This document shows positions 38,738 to 47,846 of a stretch of DNA of 64,000 bases, in pieces. The position numbers were made by a program, and so were the translations under genes. Source of the DNA: Streptomyces hawaiiensis (GTDB taxonomy: Bacteria; Actinomycetota; Actinomycetes; Streptomycetales; Streptomycetaceae); the NCBI RefSeq assembly GCF_004803895.1, contig NZ_CP021978.1, positions 2,046,001 to 2,110,000 on the forward strand, in the 5' to 3' direction. The notes under the pieces are model-generated. The model made no database searches. It was not told the origin of the DNA and saw only the letters and a program-made list of their open reading frames with translations. Position 1 is the first letter of the stretch; every line of letters starts with the position of its first letter.

Positions 38738-40731
38738 CCACTCCCTTTCCGTTCACGGCCGTCGTGGGCCAGGACGACCTGCGGCTCGCGCTGCTGCTGA
38801 ACGCGGTGTCACCGGCGGTCGGCGGTGTGCTGGTGCGCGGCGAGAAGGGCACGGCCAAGTCGACCGCGGTGCGGGCGCTGTCGGCGCTCATGCCCACGCT
38901 GGACGTCGTCTCCGGCTGCCGGTTCTCCTGCGCCCCGGGCTCCCCCGACCCCGGCTGCCCGGACGGGCCGCACGAGGCGGGGGCGTTCGAGACCCGGGCC
39001 GCGCGCATGGTCGAACTGCCCGTCGGCGCCTCCGAGGACCGGCTGGTGGGCGCGCTGGACATCGAGCGGGCCCTCTCGGAAGGTGTGAAGGCCTTCGAGC
39101 CCGGCCTGCTCGCCGACGCGCACCGCGGGATCCTCTACGTCGACGAGGTCAACCTCCTCCACGACCACCTGGTCGACCTGCTGCTGGACGCCGCCGCGAT
39201 GGGCGCCTCGTACGTCGAACGCGAGGGCGTCTCCGTGCGGCACGCCGCGCGCTTCCTGCTCGTCGGCACCATGAACCCCGAAGAGGGCGAACTGCGGCCG
39301 CAGTTGCTCGACCGGTTCGGGCTGACCGTGGAGGTGGCGGCCTCACGGGAGCCGGACCAGCGGGTGGAGGTCGTCAGGCGACGGCTGGCCTACGACGACG
39401 ACCCCGGCGGATTCGCCGCGCGCTGGGCCGAGGAGGAGGCCGCCGTACGGGCGCGGATCATCGCCGCTCGGGAGCTGCTGCCGTCCGTGCGGCTGGGCGA
39501 CGGGGCGCTGCGGCAGATCGCGGCGACCTGTGCGGCCTTCGAGGTCGACGGCATGCGCGCGGACATCGTGATGGCGCGCACCGCCACCGCGCTGGCGGCC
39601 TGGGCCGGGCGTACGGACGTGCTCGCCGAGGACGTCCGGCAGGCGGCGCTGCTCGCGCTGCCGCACCGGCGGCGGCGCAACCCCTTCGACGCGCCGGGGC
39701 TCGACGAGGACAAGCTGGACGAGACCCTGGAGGAGTTCGGCGGCTCGGACGACGACGATCCGGACCCGGACCCCGGGCCGGACGGGCCCGGCGGGGGCGG
39801 CGGACAGCCGGAACCCGACGACGCGCCCCAGGGCGACGGCGACGCCGCGGCCCGGCCCGAGGCCGGTGAGGACGGGCAGCCGCAGCCCTCGGGGGCCGGC
39901 GAGCAGTCGGCCGTACGGGCTTCCGAGCCGTTCCGCACCAAGGTGCTGAGCGTGCCCGGGCTCGGCGAGGGCGCCGCCGGGAGGCGTTCGCGGGCCAGGA
40001 CCGAGCACGGGCGGACGACCGGGGCCCGGCGGCCCCGGGGCGCGCTCACCAAGCTGCACCTGGCGGCGACCGTGCAGGCCGCGGCGCCGCACCAGCGGGC
40101 GCGCGGCCGGTCCGGGCCGGGCCTGGTCGTGCGCCGGGACGATCTGCGGCAGGCCACCCGCGAGGGGCGCGAGGGCAATCTCGTGCTGTTCGTGGTGGAC
40201 GCCTCCGGGTCGATGGCGGCACGGCAGCGGATGAGCGCCGTCAAGGGCGCGGTGCTGTCGCTGCTGCTGGACGCCTACCAGCGGCGCGACAAGGTGGGCC
40301 TGGTGACCTTCCGCGGCTCGGGCGCGGACGTCGCGCTGCCGCCGACCTCGTCGGTGGACGCGGCGGCGGCCCGGCTGGAGACGCTGCCGACCGGCGGGCG
40401 TACGCCGCTCTCCGCCGGGCTGCTGCGCGCCCACGACGTACTGCGCGTGGAGCGGCTGCGCGATCCCGCGCGGCGGCCCCTGGTCGTGCTGGTGACGGAC
40501 GGACGGGCCACCGGCGGCCCCGAGCCGGTCGCCCTGGCCGGGCGGGCGGCGCGGCTCTTCGCGGCCGACGGTGTCGCCTCGGTCGTCGTGGACTGCGAGT
40601 CGGGGCCGGTACGGCTGGGGCTCGCCGGGCAGCTCGCCGGTGAACTGGGCGGGACCGCCGTGACATTGGACGAGCTGCGGGCGGACAGCATCGCCGGGCT
40701 CGTGAAGGACGTGCAGAGGAGGGCCGCGTAA
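38734..40731 (+). CDS. ChlI-ChlD fused chelatase subunit, AAA+ plus VWA domain
   Basis: A 665-residue protein that joins a magnesium-chelatase-type AAA+ ATPase (residues about 1-330) to a C-terminal VWA domain through an acidic proline/glycine linker (about 335-400). Walker A is GEKGTAKST at 36-44; the integrin-like MIDAS motif is DASGS at 489-493. In streptomycetes this protein stands beside cobN and probably replaces CobS and CobT as the ATPase partner of the cobaltochelatase; that role is inference from position. GTG 38734 overlaps the cobN stop, and its stop shares one base with the cobO start. Confidence 0.9.
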
Positions 40732-41330
40732 TGCCGCAGGGACAGCCGAGTGTGGTGCCGGACGACGGACTGACCACACGGCAGCGCCGGAACCGGCCGC
40801 TGGTCGTCGTGCACACGGGCGTCGGCAAGGGCAAGTCCACCGCCGCCTTCGGGCTCGCACTGCGGGCCTGGAACCAGGGGTGGCCGATCGGGGTGTTCCA
40901 GTTCGTCAAGTCGGCGAAGTGGAAGGTCGGCGAGGAGAACGCGCTGCGGGTGCTGGGGGCCTCCGGGGAGGGCGGCTCCGTCGACTGGCACAAGATGGGC
41001 GAGGGCTGGTCCTGGGTGCAGCGCGACGCCCAGATGGACAACGAGGAGAAGGCCCGGGAGGGCTGGGAGCAGGTCAAGCGGGACCTGGCGGCCGAGACGT
41101 ACCGGCTGTACGTCCTCGACGAGTTCGCGTACCCGATGCACTGGGGGTGGGTCGACACCGATGAGGTGATCGACGTGCTGCGCAATCGGCCCGGGACCCA
41201 GCATGTGGTGATCACCGGGCGGAACGCGCCCCAGAAGCTGGTCGACTTCGCCGACCTCGTGACCGACATGTCCAAGGTCAAGCATCCGATGGACGCGGGC
41301 CAGAAGGGCCAGAGGGGCATCGAGTGGTGA
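40731..41330 (+). CDS. cobO: corrinoid adenosyltransferase CobO
   Basis: A 199-residue ATP:co(I)rrinoid adenosyltransferase of the CobO/BtuR type. It transfers the 5'-deoxyadenosyl group of ATP to cobalt of the reduced corrinoid. The P-loop is GVGKGKST at 30-37 and the family's VLDEFAYPMHWGWVD and VVITGRNAPQKLVDFADLVTDM motifs follow. The start shares one base with the previous stop (TAATG). cobB begins within its stop codon. Confidence 0.96.
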   Translation: MPQGQPSVVPDDGLTTRQRRNRPLVVVHTGVGKGKSTAAFGLALRAWNQGWPIGVFQFVKSAKWKVGEENALRVLGASGEGGSVDWHKMGEGWSWVQRDAQMDNEEKAREGWEQVKRDLAAETYRLYVLDEFAYPMHWGWVDTDEVIDVLRNRPGTQHVVITGRNAPQKLVDFADLVTDMSKVKHPMDAGQKGQRGIEW

Positions 41331-42736
41331 GTGTTTCCGTCCCTCGGCTGGTCATCGCCGCGCCCTCCTCGGGCAGCGGCAAGACCACCGTCGCCACGGG
41401 GTTGATGGCCGCGTTCGCCGCGCGGGGGCTCGCCGTGTCCCCGCACAAGGTCGGGCCGGACTACATCGACCCCGGGTACCACGCGCTCGCGACCGGGCGG
41501 GTGGGGCGGAACCTCGACGCGTACCTGTGCGGGCCCGAGTTGGTCGGGCCGCTGTTCCTGCACGGGGCGCGGGGGTGTGACATCGCCGTCGTCGAGGGCG
41601 TGATGGGGCTGTACGACGGGGCCGCGGGCGAGGGTGAGCTCGCGTCGACGGCTCATGTCGCGAAGCTGTTGCGGGCGCCGGTGGTGCTGGTCGTCGACGC
41701 GTCGTCGCAGTCGCGGTCGGTGGCGGCGCTGGTGCACGGGTTCGCGTCCTGGGACCCGGAGGTGCGGGTCGGGGGCGTGATCCTGAACAAGGTCGCCTCG
41801 GACCGGCACGAGGAGCTGTTGCGGGAGGCGCTGGAGCAGGCCGGCGTGCCGGTGCTCGGGGTGTTGCGGCGGGCTCCGCAGGTGGATACGCCGTCGCGGC
41901 ATCTGGGGCTGGTGCCGGTCGCCGAGCGGCACGCTGCCGCTGTGGAGGCCGTGGCGGCGATGGCTTCGCAGGTTGCCGCCGGGTGTGATCTGGACGCGTT
42001 GGCGGGGCTGGCGCGGAGTGCGGGTGCGTTGTCGTGTGCGGCTTGGGACGTGGCCGGGGTTGTTTCCTCGCCCACCCACCATCCGACACGGTCGGACAAG
42101 AAGCAGGACCCGCAGGACGTGGTCGCCGGAGCCGCGCCGGTCGTCGCCGTTGCCGGGGGTGAGGCGTTCACCTTCTCCTACGCCGAGAACACCGAGCTCC
42201 TCACCGCCGCCGGGGCGCAAGTCGTGCCCTTCGATCCCCTGCGGGACGAGGAACTCCCGGACGGGACCGCCGGGTTGGTGATCGGGGGCGGGTTTCCCGA
42301 GGTATACGCCGCCGAGCTGTCCGCCAACGAACCCCTGCGCAAGGCCGTTGCCGAGCTGGCGAGCAGCGGTGCTCCCGTCGCCGCCGAGTGTGCCGGGCTG
42401 CTGTATCTGTGCCGGGAGCTGGACGGGCTGCCGATGTGTGGGGTGCTGGACGCCGGGGCGCGGATGACCGAGCGGCTCACTCTGGGCTACCGGGACGCCG
42501 TGGCCGTGGGCGACAGTGTGCTCGCGGCGGCCGGGACCCGGATGCGGGGGCACGAGTTCCACCGGACCGTCGTGGAGCCCGGCTCGGGGACGGAGCCCGC
42601 CTGGGGGGTCCGCGGCCCCCGGCCGCGGGTCGAAGGTTTCGTACAACGCGGTGTGCACGCGAGCTATCTGCACACGCACTGGGCGTCCGAGCCCGGTGTG
42701 GCCCGTCGGTTCGTGGAGAGGTGCCGGACGTCATGA
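41327..42736 (+). CDS. cobB: hydrogenobyrinic/cobyrinic acid a,c-diamide synthase
   Basis: A 469-residue amidotransferase that amidates the a and c carboxylates with glutamine and ATP. The N-terminal synthase domain has PSSGSGKTTVATG at 13-25 and KVGPDYIDPGYH. The glutaminase-like domain has Cys in AAECAGLLYL near 349 and the late His in MRGHEFHRT. An insert of about 20 polar residues (SSPTHHPTRSDKKQDPQD) joins the domains. GTG 41327 forms GTGA with the cobO stop; GTG 41324 is also possible. The stop overlaps cobI. Confidence 0.95.
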   Translation: MSVSVPRLVIAAPSSGSGKTTVATGLMAAFAARGLAVSPHKVGPDYIDPGYHALATGRVGRNLDAYLCGPELVGPLFLHGARGCDIAVVEGVMGLYDGAAGEGELASTAHVAKLLRAPVVLVVDASSQSRSVAALVHGFASWDPEVRVGGVILNKVASDRHEELLREALEQAGVPVLGVLRRAPQVDTPSRHLGLVPVAERHAAAVEAVAAMASQVAAGCDLDALAGLARSAGALSCAAWDVAGVVSSPTHHPTRSDKKQDPQDVVAGAAPVVAVAGGEAFTFSYAENTELLTAAGAQVVPFDPLRDEELPDGTAGLVIGGGFPEVYAAELSANEPLRKAVAELASSGAPVAAECAGLLYLCRELDGLPMCGVLDAGARMTERLTLGYRDAVAVGDSVLAAAGTRMRGHEFHRTVVEPGSGTEPAWGVRGPRPRVEGFVQRGVHASYLHTHWASEPGVARRFVERCRTS

Positions 42737-43464
42737 GCAGCAGGCTGGTCGGAGTCGGGGTGGGGCCCGGGGATCCGGAGCTGGTGACCGTCAAGGGCGT
42801 CAACGCCCTGCGGGAGGCCGATGTCGTGGTGGTCCCCGTGATGGACACGGGAGAGCGCGGCCGGGCCGAGGCGACCGTGTTGCACTACGTGCCCGAGGAG
42901 AAGGTCGTCCGGGTCGTGTTCGCGCTGAACGAGCGCAGTGACCGGGGGCGGCGCGAGGCCGCCTGGGACGCGGCCGGGGGCCGGGTCGCCGAGTTGCTGC
43001 GCCGTCATGCCGCCGTGGCCTTCGCGACCATCGGCGACCCCAACGTGTACTCGACGTTCACGTACCTCGCGCAGACGATCGCCGAGCTGGTGCCGGGGAC
43101 CGTCGTGGAGACCGTGCCCGGGATCACCGCGATGCAGGACCTCGCCGCCCGGTCGGGCGCCGTGCTGACCGAGGGCACCGAGCCGCTCACGCTGGTGCCC
43201 GTCACCGCCGGGGCGGCGGTGCTGAAGGACGCCCTGGCCGGGCCGGGGACCGTGGTCGCCTACAAGTTCGGGCGGCAGGCCCATGAGGTCGCCGAGGCGC
43301 TGCGGGAGACCGGGCGGCTCGCCGACGCCGTGTGGGGATCGGCGCTCGGGCTGCCGGAGGAGTCCGTACGTCCGGCCGCCGAGCTCGGCGACACGCCCCT
43401 GCCCTATCTGTCGACGCTCATCGCACCCGCCCGGCGCGACGGCGGACGGGGCGGAAAGCTCTGA
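42733..43464 (+). CDS. cobI: precorrin-2 C20-methyltransferase
   Basis: A 243-residue SAM-dependent methyltransferase of the tetrapyrrole methylase fold. It starts LVGVGVGPGDPELVTVKGVNALREADVVVVP, the characteristic first strand and loop. FATIGDPNVYSTFTYLA and ETVPGITAMQDLAA are the next two family motifs. It methylates C20 of precorrin-2 to give precorrin-3A. ATG 42733 overlaps the cobB stop by four bases. A gap of 56 bases precedes cobM, the largest in the operon. Confidence 0.94.
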   Translation: MSSRLVGVGVGPGDPELVTVKGVNALREADVVVVPVMDTGERGRAEATVLHYVPEEKVVRVVFALNERSDRGRREAAWDAAGGRVAELLRRHAAVAFATIGDPNVYSTFTYLAQTIAELVPGTVVETVPGITAMQDLAARSGAVLTEGTEPLTLVPVTAGAAVLKDALAGPGTVVAYKFGRQAHEVAEALRETGRLADAVWGSALGLPEESVRPAAELGDTPLPYLSTLIAPARRDGGRGGKL

Positions 43465-43520
43465 CCCGCCCGTCCCCCACTCCATCCCTGGTCAACCCCC
43501 CGTACGAGAGGACCCATCCC

Positions 43521-44339
43521 ATGGCCGACGCCCCCGCCGGCAAAGTGACCTTCGTCGGCGCCGGCCCCGGCGCCGCCGACCTGCTGACGTTCCGCGCCGC
43601 GCGCGCCATCGCCGAGGCCGACGTCGTGATCTGGGCGGCCAGTTTGGTCCAGGAGGAGGTCCTGGAGCACGCCCGCGAGGACGCGGAGATCCTCGATTCG
43701 GCGACCATGTCCCTGGAGGACGTCGTCGCCGTGTACGAGCGGGCCCGCGGCGAGGGGCTCAAGGTCGCCCGTATCCATTCCGGTGACCCTGCCCTGTGGG
43801 GCGGCACACAGGAGCAGGTCGACCGGTGTGCCGAGGTGGGCATCGCGACCGAGATCGTGCCCGGGGTGTCCTCCTTCTCGGCCGTCGCGGCGCTCGCACA
43901 GCGCGAGTTGACCATCCCGGAGGTCGCGCAGTCGGTCGTGCTGACCCGGCTCGGTGGCGGCAAGACGCCCATGCCGCCCGGCGAGGAGGTCCGGGAGTTC
44001 GCCAAGCACGGCACCACCATGGCGGTGTTCCTCTCCGCCGCCCGCAGCGGTCAGCTCGTGCGGGAGCTGCTGGAGGGCGGCTACCCGACGTCGACCCCGG
44101 TCGTGGTGGCGTACCAGGCGACCTGGCCGGAGGAGCTGATCGTGAAGTGCACGATCAGCACGCTGGAGGAGACGGTCAAGGAGCACAAGCTCTGGAAGCA
44201 CACCCTGTTCCTGGTCGGCCCGGCGCTCGACGCGCACGGCACACGCTCACACCTGTACCACCCGGGTCACTTCCACGGGTACCGCAAGGCCGACCCCGAG
44301 GCCCGCAGAGCCCTGCGCGAACGGGGTGCCAGTACATGA
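43521..44339 (+). CDS. cobM: precorrin-4 C11-methyltransferase
   Basis: A 272-residue tetrapyrrole methylase that methylates C11 of precorrin-4. Motifs are VTFVGAGPGAADLLTFRAARAIAEADVVIWA near the start, ARIHSGDPALWGGTQEQ, EIVPGVSSFSAVAALAQREL and VVLTRLGGGKTPMP, a stretch typical of CobM/CbiF. It has its own GAGAGGA ribosome site after a 56-base gap, so its translation need not be coupled to cobI. The stop overlaps cobL (ATGA). Confidence 0.95.
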   Translation: MADAPAGKVTFVGAGPGAADLLTFRAARAIAEADVVIWAASLVQEEVLEHAREDAEILDSATMSLEDVVAVYERARGEGLKVARIHSGDPALWGGTQEQVDRCAEVGIATEIVPGVSSFSAVAALAQRELTIPEVAQSVVLTRLGGGKTPMPPGEEVREFAKHGTTMAVFLSAARSGQLVRELLEGGYPTSTPVVVAYQATWPEELIVKCTISTLEETVKEHKLWKHTLFLVGPALDAHGTRSHLYHPGHFHGYRKADPEARRALRERGAST

Positions 44340-45574
44340 TCACCGTGGTCGGGACCGGCACCGGGGTCCCGGTGGGCGAGGACGTCCTGGCCGGGGCCGG
44401 ACTGGTCGTCGGCGGCCGGCGGCATCTGGACGCCGTACGGCTGCCTGAGTCGGCCGAGCGGATCGTGCTCGGGCCGCTGGCGCCCGCACTCGACGCCGTC
44501 GAGCGGCATGTCGACACGGGCGGTCGGGTCGTCGTGCTCGCGTCCGGGGACCCGGGGTTCTTCGGGATCGTGCGGGCGCTGGCCGAGCGGTTCGGGCCGG
44601 AGCGGCTTCAGGTGCGGCCCGGGGTGTCGTCCGTCGCCGCCGCGTTCGCGCGGATCGGGCTGCCCTGGGACGACGCCGTGGTGGTGAGCGCCCACGGCCG
44701 GGACCTGCGCACGGCCGTCAACGTGTGCCGGGCGCAGGCGAAGACGGCCGTGCTGACCGGGCCGGGCGCGGGTCCGGCGGAGCTGGGCGCCGCGTTGCGG
44801 GACACGGCGCGAGTGCTGGTCGTCGCCTCCGGGCTCGGTTCGCGGGCGGAGCGCGTGGAGCGGGTGACGCCCGCCGAGGCTGCCACCCGGGACTGGGGTA
44901 CGGCGGTGAACGTGGTGCTGTGCCTGGACGAGGCGCGGGCGCTCGGCACCGTACGGACGGTCGCGGGTCTTGGGGAGCGGCCCGCGGGCTGGGCCCTGGA
45001 GGAGGCGGAGTTCGCCCACCGGGATTCGATGATCACCAAGTTCGAGGTGCGGGCGCTGGCCCTGGCCCGGCTGGGGCCGCGCCCGGGCGACCTGGTGTGG
45101 GACGTGGGCGCGGGCTCGGGGTCCGTGGCCGTGGAGTGCGCGCGGCTCGGTGCGGCCGTGACCGCCGTGGAGAAGACCGCGGACGGGGTGGAGCGGGTCC
45201 GCGCCAACGCCGCCGCGCACGGTGTGGACCTGCGGGTGGTGCGGGGCGTCGCGCCGGACGTGCTGGCGGATCTCGCCGAGGCCCCGGACGCCGTGTTCGT
45301 GGGCGGCGGCGGGCGCGAACTGCCCGCCGTCGTCACGGCCTGCGCGCGGCGTGCCCGGCGCACCGTGGTCGTCGCCATGGCCGCGCTCGACCGGGTACCG
45401 GCCGCGCGCGAAGCCCTGACGAAGGCCGGTTTCACCTGCGACGGCGTGCTGCTGCAGTCGTCGCGGCTCGCGCCGCTGCCCGGGGACGTGACCCGGCTCG
45501 CGGCGACCAACCCCGTTTTCCTGCTGTGGGGCATCCGGCCTCCGGCAGCTGTCGAAGAAGGAGTCGCTCAGTGA
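44336..45574 (+). CDS. cobL: precorrin-6Y C5,15-methyltransferase, CbiE-CbiT fusion
   Basis: A 412-residue two-domain enzyme. The N-terminal CbiE-like tetrapyrrole methylase (about 1-200) begins ITVVGTGTGVPVGEDVLAGAGLVVGGRRHLDAV and has VLASGDPGFFGI. The C-terminal CbiT-like Rossmann methyltransferase (about 215-400) has LVWDVGAGSGSVAVECARLG as SAM motif I and NPVFLLWG at the end. It methylates C5 and C15 and removes the C12 acetate carboxyl. It overlaps cobM and the next gene by four bases each. Confidence 0.95.
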   Translation: MITVVGTGTGVPVGEDVLAGAGLVVGGRRHLDAVRLPESAERIVLGPLAPALDAVERHVDTGGRVVVLASGDPGFFGIVRALAERFGPERLQVRPGVSSVAAAFARIGLPWDDAVVVSAHGRDLRTAVNVCRAQAKTAVLTGPGAGPAELGAALRDTARVLVVASGLGSRAERVERVTPAEAATRDWGTAVNVVLCLDEARALGTVRTVAGLGERPAGWALEEAEFAHRDSMITKFEVRALALARLGPRPGDLVWDVGAGSGSVAVECARLGAAVTAVEKTADGVERVRANAAAHGVDLRVVRGVAPDVLADLAEAPDAVFVGGGGRELPAVVTACARRARRTVVVAMAALDRVPAAREALTKAGFTCDGVLLQSSRLAPLPGDVTRLAATNPVFLLWGIRPPAAVEEGVAQ

Positions 45575-47262
45575 TCGGCCTCATTTCCGCCACCGCGGCG
45601 GGAGCGGCTGCGCGGGACCGGCTGGCCGCGGCCTGGCCGGACCGCACGCGTGTGTACGAGGGCCCCGTCGGGGACGCCGTACGGGCCGCGTTCGCGCAGT
45701 GTGAGCAGCTCGTGTGCTTCCTGGCGACGGGGGCGGTGGTGCGGCTGGTGGCACCGCTGCTGTCCGGCAAGACCGAGGACCCGGGCGTGGTGTGCGTCGA
45801 CGAGGGCGGGCGGTTCGCCGTGTCCCTGCTGGGCGGGCACGCGGGCGGGGCCAATGAACTGGCCCGCGAGGTGGGCGGGTTGCTGGGTGCCGAGCCGGTC
45901 GTGACGACGGCCACGGACGCCGTGGACCTGCCGGGCCTGGACACCCTCGGCCTGCCCGTGGAGGGCGATGTCGCCGGGGTGTCGCGGGCGCTGCTGGACG
46001 GCGAGGCGGTGGCGCTGCGGGCCGAGGTGGCCTGGCCGCTGCCGCCGCTGCCGGTGACGGACGAGGGGGCGTACACGATCCGGCTGACCGACCGGCTCGT
46101 GGCGGCGGCCGGGCGCGAGGTGGTGCTGCGTCCGCCGACGCTGGTCGTCGGGGTCGGGGCGTCCAGGGGCGCCCCCGTGGAGGAGGTCCTCGGGCTGGTG
46201 GAGGACGCCCTGCGGGAGGCCGGGCTGTCCGTGGCGTCCGTCGCCGAGCTGGCCACCGTCGACGCCAAGGCCGGGGAGCCCGGCATCGCCGAGGCCGCGC
46301 GGCGGCTGGGCGTGCCCCTGGTGACCTACTCCGCCGGGGAACTGGCCGGGGTCGAGGTGCCCAACCCGTCCGACGCGCCGCTCGCGGCCGTCGGGACCCC
46401 GTCCGTGGCGGAGGCCGCCGCGCTCGTCGGCGGGGGCGAACTCCTCGTCCCCAAGCGGAAGTCGGCCGCGAGCCCGGCGATGGCGACCTGTGCCGTCGTG
46501 CGGCGGCCGGGGCGCGGGAGGCTCGCGGTGGTCGGGCTCGGGCCGGGCGCCCGGGACCTGCTGACGCCGCGTGCCAAGGCCGAACTGCGGCGGGCCTCCG
46601 TGCTCGTGGGGCTCGACCAGTACGTCGACCAGATCCGTGACCTGCTGCGGCCCGGCACCCGGATCCTGGAGTCGGGGCTCGGCGCCGAGGAGGAGCGGGC
46701 GCGCACGGCGGTCGAGGAGGCCCGTGCGGGGCAGGCCGTCGCGCTGATCGGCAGCGGGGACGCGGGCGTCTACGCCATGGCCTCCCCCGCGCTGGCCGAG
46801 GCCTCCGACGACATCGACGTGGTCGGGGTGCCCGGCGTGACGGCGGCGCTCGCGGCCGGCGCGATCCTGGGCGCCCCGCTGGGCCACGATCACGTGTCCA
46901 TCAGCCTGTCCGACCTGCACACGCCGTGGGAGGTCATCGAGCGGCGGGTACGGGCGGCGGCCGAGGCCGACATCGTGGTCACCTTCTACAACCCGCGTTC
47001 ACGCGGCCGCGACTGGCAGCTCCCCAAGGCGCTGGGCATCCTCGCCGAGCACCGGACGCCGGCCACGCCGGTCGGTGTCGTACGCAACGCCTCACGGCCG
47101 GACGAGTCCAGCCGGCTCACCACGCTGGGCGCGCTCGACCCGGCGACGGTCGACATGATGACGGTCGTGACCGTGGGCAACACGGCGACCCGGGACATCG
47201 CGGGGCGCATGGTGACCCCGCGTGGCTACCGCTGGCAGGGAGCACGGGAGGGCGCCGAGTGA
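45571..47262 (+). CDS. cobJ: CbiG-CobJ fusion, precorrin-3B C17-methyltransferase
   Basis: A 563-residue fusion. Residues about 1-310 are CbiG-like (cobalt-precorrin-5A hydrolase): LVCFLATGAVVRLVAPLL, SLLGGHAGGANELAREV and LVVGVGASRGAPVEEVLGLV. Residues about 320-563 are a CobJ/CbiH tetrapyrrole methylase: LAVVGLGPGARDLLTPRAKAEL, ALIGSGDAGVYAMA, DVVGVPGVTAALAAGAILGAPLGHDH and FYNPRSRGR. CbiG belongs to the early-insertion route, where it opens a lactone made by CbiH, so its presence beside cobN is notable. GTG 45571 forms GTGA with the cobL stop. Confidence 0.93.
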   Translation: MIGLISATAAGAAARDRLAAAWPDRTRVYEGPVGDAVRAAFAQCEQLVCFLATGAVVRLVAPLLSGKTEDPGVVCVDEGGRFAVSLLGGHAGGANELAREVGGLLGAEPVVTTATDAVDLPGLDTLGLPVEGDVAGVSRALLDGEAVALRAEVAWPLPPLPVTDEGAYTIRLTDRLVAAAGREVVLRPPTLVVGVGASRGAPVEEVLGLVEDALREAGLSVASVAELATVDAKAGEPGIAEAARRLGVPLVTYSAGELAGVEVPNPSDAPLAAVGTPSVAEAAALVGGGELLVPKRKSAASPAMATCAVVRRPGRGRLAVVGLGPGARDLLTPRAKAELRRASVLVGLDQYVDQIRDLLRPGTRILESGLGAEEERARTAVEEARAGQAVALIGSGDAGVYAMASPALAEASDDIDVVGVPGVTAALAAGAILGAPLGHDHVSISLSDLHTPWEVIERRVRAAAEADIVVTFYNPRSRGRDWQLPKALGILAEHRTPATPVGVVRNASRPDESSRLTTLGALDPATVDMMTVVTVGNTATRDIAGRMVTPRGYRWQGAREGAE

Positions 47263-47846
47263 ACCGCGTCGTTCATCCGATCGAGGAGGAGTCCTACCGG
47301 CGGCTGCGCGCCCGGCTGGACACCTCGCACTTCCCGCCGCTGACCCGGGCGGTCGTGGAGCGGGTCATCCACTCCGCCGCCGACCTCGACTACGCCGCCG
47401 ACCTCGTCATGGCCGAGGCGGACCTGGAGAAGGCGCACGCGGCGCTGCACGCCGGGGCGCCCGTGGTCGTGGACGTGGAGATGGTCGGGGCCGGGATCAC
47501 CCGGCGCGAGACCGTCTGCCGTCTGAAGGACGCCGTGGCCGGGCCGGGACTGACCCGTTCCGCGCACGCGATCCGGCTCGCCCACGAGCAGGTCGGCCCC
47601 GGCGCCCTCTGGGTGATCGGCAACGCGCCGACCGCGCTGGAGGAACTGCTGACGCTCGACGCCGACCCCGCGCTCGTCATCGGACTGCCCGTCGGTTTCG
47701 TCGGAGCCGTCGAATCGAAGGCCGCGCTGCGCGAGAGCGGACTGCCCGCCGTGAGCAACGTGTCCGAGAAGGGCGGGTCGGCGGTCGCCGCCGCCGCGCT
47801 CAACGCCCTGCTGTACCACCCCACTTCCGCCAAGGAGAACCTGTGA
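47259..47846 (+). CDS. cobH: precorrin-8X methylmutase
   Basis: A 195-residue enzyme that moves the methyl group from C11 to C12, turning precorrin-8X into hydrogenobyrinic acid. Family marks are RVIHSAADLDYAADL, VVDVEMVGAGITRR, ALWVIGNAPTALEEL and VGFVGAVESKAALRES. The last contains the motif seen near the substrate carboxylates. It is slightly shorter than some homologues but complete. GTG 47259 overlaps the previous stop, and its own stop overlaps cbiX. Confidence 0.95.
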   Translation: MNRVVHPIEEESYRRLRARLDTSHFPPLTRAVVERVIHSAADLDYAADLVMAEADLEKAHAALHAGAPVVVDVEMVGAGITRRETVCRLKDAVAGPGLTRSAHAIRLAHEQVGPGALWVIGNAPTALEELLTLDADPALVIGLPVGFVGAVESKAALRESGLPAVSNVSEKGGSAVAAAALNALLYHPTSAKENL